From assembly GCF_015207005.2 (NCBI RefSeq), contig NZ_JADEXS020000001.1, forward strand, positions 2,852,001-2,916,000: DNA of 64,000 nt, written 5' to 3'. A model generated the notes under the pieces. It was given only the letters and a program-made list of their open reading frames with translations, did no database searches and was not told the DNA's origin. A program made the translations under genes and the position numbers. Below are positions 28,777 through 37,863 of the stretch, one piece after another (positions within the stretch are counted from its first letter, which is position 1; the number at the start of each line of letters is the position of its first letter). This stretch comes from Desmonostoc muscorum LEGE 12446. GTDB taxonomy: Bacteria; Cyanobacteriota; Cyanobacteriia; Cyanobacteriales; Nostocaceae.

Positions 28777-28796
28777 AAAAATCTCACGAATTGCGG

Positions 28797-28835
28797 ACTG
28801 GGGATTGGGGACTAGGGACTGGGGACTGGGAAGAT
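28797..28835. repeat. GGGGACT dispersed repeat
   Basis: A run of GGGGATTGGGGACTAGGGAC-type units just after the first protease, same family as the insertions in mfd. Confidence 0.8.
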
Positions 28836-28841
28836 ATGAAC

Positions 28842-28876
28842 TACCAGCCCTGACTTCGTTGAAGGGCTGGTTTTTA
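28842..28876 (+). terminator. Rho-independent terminator after the first protease
   Basis: Stem ACCAGCCC/GGGCTGGT with a 12-base loop, followed directly by TTTTT, 65 bases after the stop codon. This is a classic intrinsic terminator on the plus strand, so the second protease needs its own promoter. Confidence 0.85.
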
Positions 28877-29064
28877 CATCCAACTCGTAAAAATGTGCAG
28901 AAAACTGTAATATTACTTGCTAATTACGTGATTTTATAGTTAATTGTACTTGTAGCATCTGTCTTACCAAGAAATATATTTTTCAGGCTCAATCCCTCAG
29001 GCATTAAAGATTTGAGTACTTGTTGTTGTGCAAATTTACTTGAATATTCGAGGTGAAACTACTC

Positions 29065-32000
29065 ATGCTTTTGACCAAAGACCGTAACCCGATTAACGAA
29101 ACTTCTGGTATAAAATCTAGCTATTTATCATCACAAATATCAAATATTTTCGATGATGCTAATAATTACTCTGCCTCTGATTTGAGTGGTGTAAATACTT
29201 TTTTTAGAGCTAGCGATCGCACTACTTACACTCCCGGTGGCATCGACACTCCTCAGAATGAATACGTTGTTAAAAGTAATAATAGTAATAAGAGTGATAG
29301 CCAAGAATTCGCTCTTGCTGCCCTTCAACCAGACTTGATAGTGCGAAACGCCTCAAATCCCACTTCTGCCGCTGCTGGCAGTACGATTCAACTAAACTAT
29401 GAGATTCTAAACCAAGGCAGTGGAAGTGCTGATTATAGCTACACCAAGTTTTATCTCTCTAAAGATTTGACTCTCGGAAATAGTGATGATGTCTTCTTAA
29501 ACTATGACTACGTTACTAGCCTCCTCTCGAATTACTATAGCCAAGAGTCAACTACACTCACCATCGGCGATAGCGTCACCGCAGGTACTTATTATCTGGT
29601 GTATCAAGCCGATGGCTATAACTATGTTGCCGAAAGCAACGAAAGCAACAACGCCATTGCTGGCACCATTAATATTACTAAACCAGACCTCATACTACAA
29701 AATGCTGTAGCTCCTAGTTCTGCCTCCGTTGGCAGCACCATTTCAGTCAGCTATCAGGTAAAAAATCAAGGCAATGCCAATGCTGGCTATAGCTACACCA
29801 ACTTCTATTTGTCCCAGGATTTGACTTTAGACAGTAACGATAAGTACATCGGTTATGATTACGTTGCTGACATTGCAGCGGGTATTTCTAGGTCAGAATC
29901 AACTACACTCACTATCGGCAGTACCATCAATGCTGGTAACTATTACTTGATTTATCACGGTGATGGTGATGGAAACGTTAGCGAAAGCAATGAAAATAAC
30001 AATGCCATAGGCAAAGCGATCGCCATTAATCCAGCAGGGAAACCAGACCTAATAGTACAAAATGCTTCGGCTCCTAGTTCTGCTTCAGTTAGTAGCACTA
30101 TTCAACTGAGCTATCAGGTGAAAAACCAAGGCGTTGGTAGTGCCATTGCTAGTACCACCAACTTTTATCTGTCCAAGGATAACGCTTACAGCACAGATGA
30201 TGTGTTGCTCGGCTCAGATGCCGTTAACACCATTGCCGCAGGTGCCACTAGCTCAGAAACAGTGTCTTTGGCGATCGCTAATACTATTGCCACAGGCAAT
30301 TATTACCTGTTGTATAGAGCAGATGGCGATAGCAAAATTGCAGAAACCAACGAAAGCAATAACGTTGTCAGCAAAGCCATTACCATTACCAAAGCCGACC
30401 TAATAATACAAAACGCTGTAGCTCCCAGTTCTGTATCCGTTGGCGGCACCATCAACATCAGCTATCAGGTGAAAAACCAAGACGTTGGTAGTGCCATTGC
30501 TAGTACCACCAAGTTTTATCTGTCTAAGGATAACGCTTACAGCACAGACGATGTGTTGCTCGGCTCAGACGGAGTTAACAGCATTGCCGCAGGTGCCACT
30601 AGCTCAGAAACAGCATCTTTGGCGATCGCTAATACCATCGCCGCAGGTAATTATTACCTGTTGTACAGAGCAGATGCCGATAACAAAATCGCAGAAAGTA
30701 ACGAAACCAATAACGTTGTTAGCAAAGCGATCGCTATTAATGGCCCTAAACCAGATTTAATCATTCAAAATGTTTCATCTCCCGGTTTGGTTGACCCTGG
30801 TAGCTTAATCACTCTCAACTATCAACTGGCTAATCAAGGTACTGCCACCGCTGGTACGAGTACAACAAAGTTTTATCTGTCTAAAGATGCCGCTTTGAGC
30901 AACGATGACACACTCTTAGGCTCTGACCAAAACTACTTATACAATGGGCTGAAACCTGGTTACTATAGTTCAGAATCTTACTATGTCAGTATTAGCAGTA
31001 GCACCACTAATGGAAACTACTATCTACTATTTCAAGCAGATGCTAATAACGAGTTAACTGAAACTAATGAAAACAACAATGTCACTGCCAAAGCAATTAC
31101 AATTACTGCCCCAGACTTAGTAATACAAAATGCTTCGGCTCCTGCTAGCGCTAGCATTGGTACTACAATTCAAGTCAGTTATCAGGTGAAAAACCAAGGC
31201 AATGGCACCGCTGGTATTTTCTCTACATACTTTTATCTTTCCAAAGATCAAAGCTTAAGTAATGATGACGCTTACTTGGGTTCTGACTTAATTAACAACT
31301 TTGACCTTGCACCTGGAAGTGTAAGTTCAGAATCTACATCTTTTTCCCTTCCTAGCAAACTTACTGTGGGCAATTACTATCTGCTCTACAAAGTAGATGG
31401 CTCAAGTTTGGAGAGGGAAAGCAATGAAAACAATAACCTCGTTGCTAAAGCAATTACCATTACTGCACCAGACTTGGTAATAGTAAATACTTCAGCTCCC
31501 ACTAGCGCCGCCATTGGTACTAAACTTGAATTCACCTATGAGATCAAAAATCAAGGTAATGGCAATGCTGGTAGTAGCAAAACAGGTTATTCTCTTTCCA
31601 GAGACACAATTCTAGGCAATGACGATGATATATCGATAGGCTATGACTCTGTTGCAATCCCAAGCCTTGCACCCTCTGCTACATTTTCAAACTCTATATC
31701 TTGGACTATTGACACCATAATTGCTCCAGGCGAATACTATTTGATGTTCAAAGCCGATGGATTGGGAAATGTTGCCGAAAGCAATGAAAGTAACAATGCC
31801 ATTTACAATACACAAGCAATTACTCTCACTCCTGCCAATGGTGGTGGGTTTAATTCCACTACAGGCTATGGCTTGATTAATGCCGCAGCAGCAGTAGCAA
31901 AAGCCCTTGGGCAAAGTACCTTTGCTGACGTTCCTGACTTAGGAGGGAATAATTGGGGAGCCGACGCGATTAAAGCACCAGAAGTTTGGGCAAAAGGATA

Positions 32001-33114
32001 CACTGGTCAAGGCGTTCTCGTAGCTGTGGTAGATAGCGGAGTAGACTACAATCACCCTGATTTGAGCGCTAATATCTGGAAGAATAGCAAGGAAATTGCT
32101 GGCAATGGCAAAGATGATGACGGTAATGGTTACATTGATGATGTCTACGGCTGGAATTTTGTCGGCAACAACAACAATACTTTAGATGGCAGTGGTCATG
32201 GCACTCACGTTGCTGGTACTATTGCAGCGGTGAAAAATAGCTTTGGTGTTACAGGTATTGCCTATAATGCCAAAATTATGCCAGTGAGAGTTTTTGATGA
32301 TGGTCAAAATGGGTCAGGTTCTGATAAAGCGATCGCAAATGGTATTCGTTATGCAGTCAATAACGGAGCGCTTGTCATTAATCTCAGCTTAGGCGGACCT
32401 TCTCCTACCAGTGAGATACTCTCAGCTATTCAATATGCTGTCAGCAAAGGGGCAATTGTCGTCTCGGCAGCAGGTAATGAAAGTGAGTTAGCACCAGCCT
32501 ATCCCGCTCGATATGCTGACAAGTGGGGAATTGCTGTGGGAGCAGTCAATTATAATAGAACATTGGCCGACTTTTCGCACCGTGCTGGAACAACTACACT
32601 GGCATACGTTACAGCTCCAGGAGCATACAAGGACGACTATAGAGGTATCTATTCGACATATCCTGGTAATCAATATAAAGATATGCCAGGGACTTCTATG
32701 GCGGCTCCTCACGTTGCGGGTGTAGTTGCACTGATGCTTAGTGCTAAGAAAGGTCTGACTGATGCTCAAGTGCGTCAGATTCTCACAACAACTTCAGGAA
32801 ATGGTGTGAAATCATCCAGTTCTAGCTTAAGTACCAATTCTATTAGTAGTGATAGCAATGCGAAACTATCTAGCTTGAGCCTCAGTTCTACAAGTCGGAT
32901 CAACTCAGTCATTTCTAGTTATCCAACTGAGAAGAAAGTTGCAACTTCTAATTTCAGTCCAAGCTCTAACAAACAGAGTGAGATTGCAAATTTTGAAAAT
33001 CCTGACAAATTCGCCGATCAACTTTTCTGGGAAAAGTCAGTGAAATTCTATGACAGTCAGGATGGTGGCGAAAATAGTCTTGCTGAATATGATTGGGAAC
33101 AGCTATGGGATTAG
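29065..33114 (+). CDS. Subtilisin-like (S8) protease with seven CARDB-type repeats
   Basis: About 1349 residues from ATG 29065; the GTG at 29053 overlaps the GAGG site. It is a paralogue of the preceding protease. The N-terminal SGVNTFFRASDRTTYTPGG is shared, and seven diverged CARDB-like domains follow (PDLIVRNASNPTSAAAGSTI, PDLILQNAVAPSSASVGSTI and so on). NSTTGYGLINAAAAVAKALG comes at about 930. The catalytic triad is Asp990 (AVVDSGVD), His1045 (GHGTHVAG) and Ser1211 (GTSMAAPHVAG). Unlike the first protease it has a C-terminal tail of about 110 residues, first Ser/Thr/Asn-rich and then acidic, ending YDWEQLWD. The last codons and stop overlap an IS630-like palindrome. A homologous 165-base leader lies upstream of both genes. 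Confidence 0.92.
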   Translation: MLLTKDRNPINETSGIKSSYLSSQISNIFDDANNYSASDLSGVNTFFRASDRTTYTPGGIDTPQNEYVVKSNNSNKSDSQEFALAALQPDLIVRNASNPTSAAAGSTIQLNYEILNQGSGSADYSYTKFYLSKDLTLGNSDDVFLNYDYVTSLLSNYYSQESTTLTIGDSVTAGTYYLVYQADGYNYVAESNESNNAIAGTINITKPDLILQNAVAPSSASVGSTISVSYQVKNQGNANAGYSYTNFYLSQDLTLDSNDKYIGYDYVADIAAGISRSESTTLTIGSTINAGNYYLIYHGDGDGNVSESNENNNAIGKAIAINPAGKPDLIVQNASAPSSASVSSTIQLSYQVKNQGVGSAIASTTNFYLSKDNAYSTDDVLLGSDAVNTIAAGATSSETVSLAIANTIATGNYYLLYRADGDSKIAETNESNNVVSKAITITKADLIIQNAVAPSSVSVGGTINISYQVKNQDVGSAIASTTKFYLSKDNAYSTDDVLLGSDGVNSIAAGATSSETASLAIANTIAAGNYYLLYRADADNKIAESNETNNVVSKAIAINGPKPDLIIQNVSSPGLVDPGSLITLNYQLANQGTATAGTSTTKFYLSKDAALSNDDTLLGSDQNYLYNGLKPGYYSSESYYVSISSSTTNGNYYLLFQADANNELTETNENNNVTAKAITITAPDLVIQNASAPASASIGTTIQVSYQVKNQGNGTAGIFSTYFYLSKDQSLSNDDAYLGSDLINNFDLAPGSVSSESTSFSLPSKLTVGNYYLLYKVDGSSLERESNENNNLVAKAITITAPDLVIVNTSAPTSAAIGTKLEFTYEIKNQGNGNAGSSKTGYSLSRDTILGNDDDISIGYDSVAIPSLAPSATFSNSISWTIDTIIAPGEYYLMFKADGLGNVAESNESNNAIYNTQAITLTPANGGGFNSTTGYGLINAAAAVAKALGQSTFADVPDLGGNNWGADAIKAPEVWAKGYTGQGVLVAVVDSGVDYNHPDLSANIWKNSKEIAGNGKDDDGNGYIDDVYGWNFVGNNNNTLDGSGHGTHVAGTIAAVKNSFGVTGIAYNAKIMPVRVFDDGQNGSGSDKAIANGIRYAVNNGALVINLSLGGPSPTSEILSAIQYAVSKGAIVVSAAGNESELAPAYPARYADKWGIAVGAVNYNRTLADFSHRAGTTTLAYVTAPGAYKDDYRGIYSTYPGNQYKDMPGTSMAAPHVAGVVALMLSAKKGLTDAQVRQILTTTSGNGVKSSSSSLSTNSISSDSNAKLSSLSLSSTSRINSVISSYPTEKKVATSNFSPSSNKQSEIANFENPDKFADQLFWEKSVKFYDSQDGGENSLAEYDWEQLWD

Positions 33115-33147
33115 TATTTGATTTATAAATCAAATATGATTCCTATA
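33104..33147. mobile_element. 44-base palindromic IS630-like end remnant overlapping a stop codon
   Basis: Left half TATGGGATTAGTATTTGATT and right half, read inward, TATAGGAATCATATTTGATT. Both match the ends of the IS630-type element at 41992-43147 (TATAGGACTAGTATTTGATT and TATAGGAATCATATTTGATT), including TA at the borders. The protease stop TAG (33112-33114) lies inside the left half. It looks like two element ends with the middle lost, or a minimal MITE. Confidence 0.65.
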
Positions 33148-33185
33148 TAATTCTTACTCCTGAATTCTCCTGTAAATCTGGGAAT

Positions 33186-33233
33186 GCAAAATTTGGTAGT
33201 TCAAAAGTTAATTTTTGAACTACCAAATTTTGC
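33186..33233. terminator. Hairpin with perfect 21-base arms between proteases 2 and 3
   Basis: The arms GCAAAATTTGGTAGTTCAAA(A) and their exact complement flank a 6-base loop, about 70 bases after the second protease stop. The T-rich right arm suits transcription termination. A weaker hairpin (AAAACCTT/AAGGTTTT, 33382-33404) lies further on, within 75 bases of the third protease start. The remainder of 33115-33455 shows no credible gene. Confidence 0.65.
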
Positions 33234-33455
33234 TGTTAAAACTAATACAGATTTGAATACAAATAGTCATACGTCTAGATTCCAAAACAATCAAATTTTG
33301 CATCATAGATTTTGTAAAAAAAATAGCATTTTACTATTGATTTTCATAGTAATTATTGGCAAAGGAGACAAAATTAGTCTTTAAAACCTTGGTGAAAAGG
33401 TTTTAACAGTTAATGCTGCTAAAAAATAATTTATTTATTTGAGGAGAAAATACTT

Positions 33456-34991
33456 ATGCCCATTAATGACACTAGTAGCCAATTACTTTCTCATAGCGGG
33501 CTAAATTCTACTTCTATCTCCTCAGTAGATACTTTTCGTGCCCAAGATGACTATACCTTGAACCTCAATAGTAGTAGCTATTACCCAGAAGCTACTGCCA
33601 CAAGCACCGGAAATTACAATTCTACTAATGGTTATGGCTTGGTAAATGCAGGTTCAGCAGTCAGTAAAGCTGCTGGTCAAAATCCTTTTGCTGATGTGCC
33701 TAACCAGGGTGGGAATAATTGGGGGGCAGACCTTGTGAATGCTCCAGAGGCTTGGAAAAATGGATACACAGGTAAAGGTGTTGTTGTTGCTGTTGTAGAT
33801 ACTGGGGTTGACTACAACCACGAAGATTTGAGAAATAATATTTGGACGAATACCAAAGAAATTGCAGATAACGGTATAGATGATGATGGCAATGGTTATG
33901 TTGATGATAATTATGGCTGGAACTTTTCTGGTAACAACAACAATACCTTAGACAGAAACGGTCATGGAACTCATGTTTCTGGCACGATCGCAGGAGAAAA
34001 TAATAATTACGGTGTCACTGGCATTGCTTATGATGCCAAAATCATGCCTGTCAAAGTTTTGAATGACTCTGGCTCCGGTTCCTACAATTCCATAGCCAAA
34101 GGTATTCGCTACGCTGTGGACAATGGAGCCAATGTGATTAACCTCAGCTTAGGAGGCACATCTTCTAATCGTACTCTAGAGTCAGCCATTAACTATGCCA
34201 GCAGCAAAGGAGTAGTTGTCGTCATGGCAGCCGGTAATGATGGTGACTCATCACCAAATTATCCCGCCCGCTATGCATCAAAATCCGGAATTGCTGTTGG
34301 GGCAGTAGATAGAAATAATAATATGGCTGACTTCTCTAACCGCTCTGGAACAAGTCAAATCAGCTATGTCACAGCCCCAGGAGTCAACGTCTATTCATCA
34401 GTTCCGGGTAATCAGTATGACACTTATAGCGGCACTTCTATGGCTGCTCCCCACGTCGCTGGTGTAGTTGCCCTGATGCTGAGTGCCAACCCTAATTTAA
34501 CTGATGCCGAAGTACGTCAAATTATCACAGAAACCGCAGGAAATAGTACACAAAGTACAAGTTTTAATTTGAATATTTCTAATGTTAATTCTCTGGCGAA
34601 TCAGGTAATTAAAGAAACGGCAGAATATTTAACACCAAAGATTATCTCTAGTTTTAATAAATTCGATATTGGTTCTGTAAGCAATCAGCCAATTACAGAA
34701 GCAACAAAATATCTGATGCCACAAACCATTGCTAATTTTAATAGTTCTGATTTTCGTTTTGTGAGTAATCAGGCAACTACAGAAACAACAAAATATCTGA
34801 CATCATCTGAAGGTAATGAGAGATTAGTTAATCCAGAATTCTGGTCTCAATCTCTAGACTATGATCCGATATTCAGCGGCATCAATATGAATAGCAATGA
34901 GAATAATCTTGATTTTGGCAAACTAGTAGAGCAAATGCAAAAACAATTAGAACAATTAGATCAGGTGAGAAAATTCTTGGGTCTCGGTTGA
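33456..34991 (+). CDS. Subtilisin-like (S8) protease without CARDB repeats
   Basis: A 511-residue protease; the ATG is preceded by GAGGAG at about 10 bases. The short N-terminus carries SSVDTFRAQDD, a shortened form of the motif in the two larger proteases, and no signal peptide. NSTNGYGLVNAGSAVSKAAG is at about 55. The triad is Asp115 (AVVDTGVD), His170 (GHGTHVSG) and Ser328 (GTSMAAPHVAG). DDDGNGYVDD near 145 resembles a calcium loop. The C-terminal 150 residues form a Thr/Asn/Gln-rich tail with repeated VSNQ(P/A)(I/T)TE(A/T)TKYL units and a final helical LVEQMQKQLEQLDQVRKFLG. It is the third S8 gene in a row and convergent with the HlyD gene. Confidence 0.93.
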   Translation: MPINDTSSQLLSHSGLNSTSISSVDTFRAQDDYTLNLNSSSYYPEATATSTGNYNSTNGYGLVNAGSAVSKAAGQNPFADVPNQGGNNWGADLVNAPEAWKNGYTGKGVVVAVVDTGVDYNHEDLRNNIWTNTKEIADNGIDDDGNGYVDDNYGWNFSGNNNNTLDRNGHGTHVSGTIAGENNNYGVTGIAYDAKIMPVKVLNDSGSGSYNSIAKGIRYAVDNGANVINLSLGGTSSNRTLESAINYASSKGVVVVMAAGNDGDSSPNYPARYASKSGIAVGAVDRNNNMADFSNRSGTSQISYVTAPGVNVYSSVPGNQYDTYSGTSMAAPHVAGVVALMLSANPNLTDAEVRQIITETAGNSTQSTSFNLNISNVNSLANQVIKETAEYLTPKIISSFNKFDIGSVSNQPITEATKYLMPQTIANFNSSDFRFVSNQATTETTKYLTSSEGNERLVNPEFWSQSLDYDPIFSGINMNSNENNLDFGKLVEQMQKQLEQLDQVRKFLGLG

Positions 34992-35063
34992 AAATTATAG
35001 TAATTTGCTAGACAATAATACTTGGGTAAGGGTAAAGCGCAATGCTAAACCCCTACTACAAAA

Positions 35064-36560
35064 CTACCTCACTGAAAAAGCCTCGCTGAATCGCCGCGTC
35101 ACAGGCTCAGTAATAAAGGTCAAAATTGACTTTTTACGAGTCACAATTTCACCTGTAGCAGCCATCCCTGGTGTAAATTCCACTTCTTGACCCCGGACGT
35201 TGACTGAGTGTTTAGTTAACTTAATTCTTGTGGGGAAAACTAAGCCCAATTCTTTATCAACAATTGCATTGGGGCTGACTTGCACAACTTCGCCTTCCAC
35301 AGTACCAAATTCTTGGAAGGGGAAAGTTGCCATTTTCACTTTCGCTCTCATCCCTTGACGAATAAACCCAATATCGCGGTTGAGAACTTTCACCTCTAGG
35401 AGCATTTCTTCTCCTTCCGGCAAAATTGACACCAATTCTTCACCTGGTTGTACTGGTCCCTTGGTGGCTTTGACTCTGTAAATCGTACCACTAACAGGAG
35501 CATCGATGGTTTCCAAAGCTTGCTGCTTTCTCGCTTGCTCTAATTGACCTTGAACCGTTGTCAGTTCTTCTTTTCGCTTGTTTAACTGGGTCAAAATTTC
35601 ACTTTGGCGTTCTGATGCTACGCGCTGGGCCTGATTTTGTGCAGCTTTGTAAGCTTCTTGGGCTTGGCGAATTTCTTGGGCTTGAGCAGCAATATCTTTT
35701 TCTAATGATGTGACTTTATCTTGAGCCTCAGTTATTCTATTCTGGGCATTGGTTACTTCGTCTTGTGCCCTGGTGATTTCTGTCTTTGTACGAGTTAATC
35801 TTTCTTGGGCTTCTAGGTAATCAACTCTTGGTACAGCGCCGGGAGTTATGAGGGTGCGTAGGCTTTTTTCTCTTTCTTCGGCGATCGCCAAATTACTTTC
35901 AACTCTAGTACGGATGCTCTCGGCGTTGACAAGGTTAGTTTTAGCATTGGTGACGCTGCTTTTTGCAGCTACTAAGTTATCTTGTAACCTAGTCAACCGG
36001 ACTTTGGCTTGATCGATGAGTGCTAGTTGGCGATTTGCTTCGGCTTCGGCTCCGGCTTGACGTGCTTGGAAATCTTGCAAACGGGAACTTAAAAGTTCAT
36101 CTTGCAGTTTCGTACCAGCAACTTTACCTCCAATGCGTTCTGCATCTAAACGTTGCAAATCGTCCTGAATCAATCTGGTAGATTTAGCTAAACGGGAAAC
36201 ATCAGTTTTTTGCAAGTCTGGATCTTTTTGAACCAAAATCTGACCTTTAGTGACGCGATCGCCTTCTTGCACCTTCACAGCTACAATTGAGCCTCCCCCC
36301 AAGGATGTCACCGGTCTTACCTGTGTAGAAGCAATTAATTCCCCTGGTGCTGTTGCGACTTCATCAATTTGGGAGAAGTGCGCCCAGGCGATCGCCCCAA
36401 ATACTATAACGCTAATCGTTCCTGCTAATAATCTTGTGTACAGAGGTGGTAATTCCTGTACCGCCTTCCCCAATTCATAAGTAAGTTGTTCCTCAGGTTG
36501 GGCGAATCGCTCTTTTGTCTGACGTGCTTGAGCAGCATTTACAGTTAGGGGAGATCTCAT
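35064..36560 (-). CDS. HlyD-family secretion adaptor (membrane fusion protein)
   Basis: A 498-residue protein. The cytoplasmic N-terminus is about 40 residues, followed by one transmembrane helix (RLLAGTISVIVFGAIAWAHF, about 43-62). The first lipoyl half-motif is GGGSIVAVKVQEGDRVTKGQ. A long coiled-coil hairpin (about 115-345, rich in Gln, Ala, Glu and Arg) is followed by the second half-motif IDAPVSGTIYRVKATKGPVQ and a beta-barrel region with LEVKVLNRDIGFIRQGMRAK. This is the architecture of type I secretion adaptors that join an inner-membrane ABC exporter to TolC. No ABC gene is adjacent. The nearby RTX protein and proteases are plausible but unproven cargo. Confidence 0.92.
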   Translation of the reverse strand: MRSPLTVNAAQARQTKERFAQPEEQLTYELGKAVQELPPLYTRLLAGTISVIVFGAIAWAHFSQIDEVATAPGELIASTQVRPVTSLGGGSIVAVKVQEGDRVTKGQILVQKDPDLQKTDVSRLAKSTRLIQDDLQRLDAERIGGKVAGTKLQDELLSSRLQDFQARQAGAEAEANRQLALIDQAKVRLTRLQDNLVAAKSSVTNAKTNLVNAESIRTRVESNLAIAEEREKSLRTLITPGAVPRVDYLEAQERLTRTKTEITRAQDEVTNAQNRITEAQDKVTSLEKDIAAQAQEIRQAQEAYKAAQNQAQRVASERQSEILTQLNKRKEELTTVQGQLEQARKQQALETIDAPVSGTIYRVKATKGPVQPGEELVSILPEGEEMLLEVKVLNRDIGFIRQGMRAKVKMATFPFQEFGTVEGEVVQVSPNAIVDKELGLVFPTRIKLTKHSVNVRGQEVEFTPGMAATGEIVTRKKSILTFITEPVTRRFSEAFSVR

Positions 36561-36562
36561 AG

Positions 36563-36688
36563 AATTTTGGATTTTAGATTTTGGATTTTGGAATGGGGAG
36601 TGGGGAATGGGGAATGGGGAGTGGGGAATGGGAATAATTAATTTATTCCTTTCACCTTCTCCCTACTCCCCACTCCCTACTCCCCATT
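36563..36688. repeat. GATTTTGG and GGGGAGT/ACTCCCC dispersed repeats
   Basis: Between the HlyD and SDR genes. It starts with GATTTTAGATTTTGGATTTT, then GGGGAGTGGGGAATGGGG units, then CCCTACTCCCCACTCCC. It forms a long inverted repeat whose last bases touch the SDR stop codon. Confidence 0.8.
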
Positions 36689-37563
36689 CAAACTGCCAGA
36701 TAGCGCCGCAAAAAATTTTCTAATGTCTCCAATTGGAAGTTAAAAATCGCTTCTAAATTGGCAATTTCATCTTTGGTACAGAAAAATTCATTTGCTAGCA
36801 AAGTGCGATAGGTTCCCAAAGCTTTTTGGATTTGGGGATTAAATAAACCCAATGCCCCTTGTAACCCATCAACGAGAAATAGTGGTGAATTAATTATTAC
36901 TGGTTCTTTGGCGAAGATCCGACCAAAAATTCGGGGAATATCTTCTCTTAATAAAATCTCCGGCCCTCCCACTGGTAAAATCTGGTTGCGAGCGCCTTCA
37001 ACTGTAAAAGAATCCACTACTATCCTTGCCAAATCATCGGTACTGACAATTGAAGTCCGATTTTTGCGATCGCCAATTAGCAGATACAATCCTGTTTCCC
37101 GAAATCTTTCTACCAGTGGTAGCAAGTTAGATGCTAATCCAGCTGGGCGTAAAATTGTGTAATCCAAGCCACTAGCTTCTAAATATCGCTCTACTGCTCG
37201 TTTGGCTTTGAAAACGGGAGCATCTTCATAACCGCGATCGGCTCCCAATACAGAAATGAAGACAAAGTGCTGCACCCCATTAGCTTTTGCTTGGTCAATC
37301 AGTTCAATATTGGCACGGTAATCTAAGGATAAAGCATCGCTATCAGAACCGTGGGCGCTGATAACATACTTCACACCTTGACTAGCTTTTTGAATGTCTC
37401 TTTCTCGCTCCAAATCACCGATGAAGATTTCTGCACCCCGGTGTTCTAATTCGCTGTAGCGCGAGGTAAGACGGGCAAATGCCCTCACAGACTGCTCTCG
37501 TTGACGTAGGAGTCGCACAACTCTGCGACCAATTCCTCCCGTTGCTCCAGTTACTAGAAACAT
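36688..37563 (-). CDS. NmrA-like atypical short-chain dehydrogenase
   Basis: About 291 residues from ATG 37563; the TTG at 37581 would add six residues. The Rossmann start MFLVTGATGGIGRRVVRLLR has the GxxGxxG nucleotide-binding loop, then GDLERERDIQKASQGVKYVI and HFVFISVLGADRGYEDAPVF. YTILRPAGLASNLLPLV and VSTDDLARIVVDSF are typical of NmrA/Ycf39-like proteins, which bind NAD(P) and often act as sensors or assembly factors rather than dehydrogenases. The classical YxxxK site is not obvious. Its exact role is unknown. It lies downstream of the S1-like gene, with a probable terminator between. Confidence 0.85.
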   Translation of the reverse strand: MFLVTGATGGIGRRVVRLLRQREQSVRAFARLTSRYSELEHRGAEIFIGDLERERDIQKASQGVKYVISAHGSDSDALSLDYRANIELIDQAKANGVQHFVFISVLGADRGYEDAPVFKAKRAVERYLEASGLDYTILRPAGLASNLLPLVERFRETGLYLLIGDRKNRTSIVSTDDLARIVVDSFTVEGARNQILPVGGPEILLREDIPRIFGRIFAKEPVIINSPLFLVDGLQGALGLFNPQIQKALGTYRTLLANEFFCTKDEIANLEAIFNFQLETLENFLRRYLAV

Positions 37564-37744
37564 ATAAATACCTAAATTCAATAGTTACAGCGTTTATAGT
37601 TCTCGAAATGCTCGGTATATGCTCAAAACCCGCTTATCAATACTTAAACAGGAAATATGTGCATATTTTATACTTTGTAACCATGCTCAAGATATCCTCA
37701 CGCCAACTCAGTCAATAGGTCACACCTTATTTATCTTAATACTC

Positions 37745-37780
37745 TAAAAATTATCCCCCACATCTTTGTAGATGCGGGGG
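37745..37780 (-). terminator. Probable intrinsic terminator after the S1-like gene
   Basis: On the minus strand a GC stem (CCCCCGCATC/GATGTGGGGG, one mismatch) is followed by ATAATTTTTA. It lies about 85 bases downstream of the S1-domain gene, which is transcribed leftward. Confidence 0.65.
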
Positions 37781-37863
37781 GAGTGATAACAATTCAAAAT
37801 TCAAAATTCAAAATTGTTTCAGATGGGGATTTAAACGCTTTGCACAAACAGTTCATCTCAAAA

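Noticed and set aside
33184..33384. 66-codon frame between proteases 2 and 3
   Set aside because: It begins inside a perfect hairpin that looks like a terminator; its sequence is Asn/Ile/Leu-rich as expected from AT-rich spacer.
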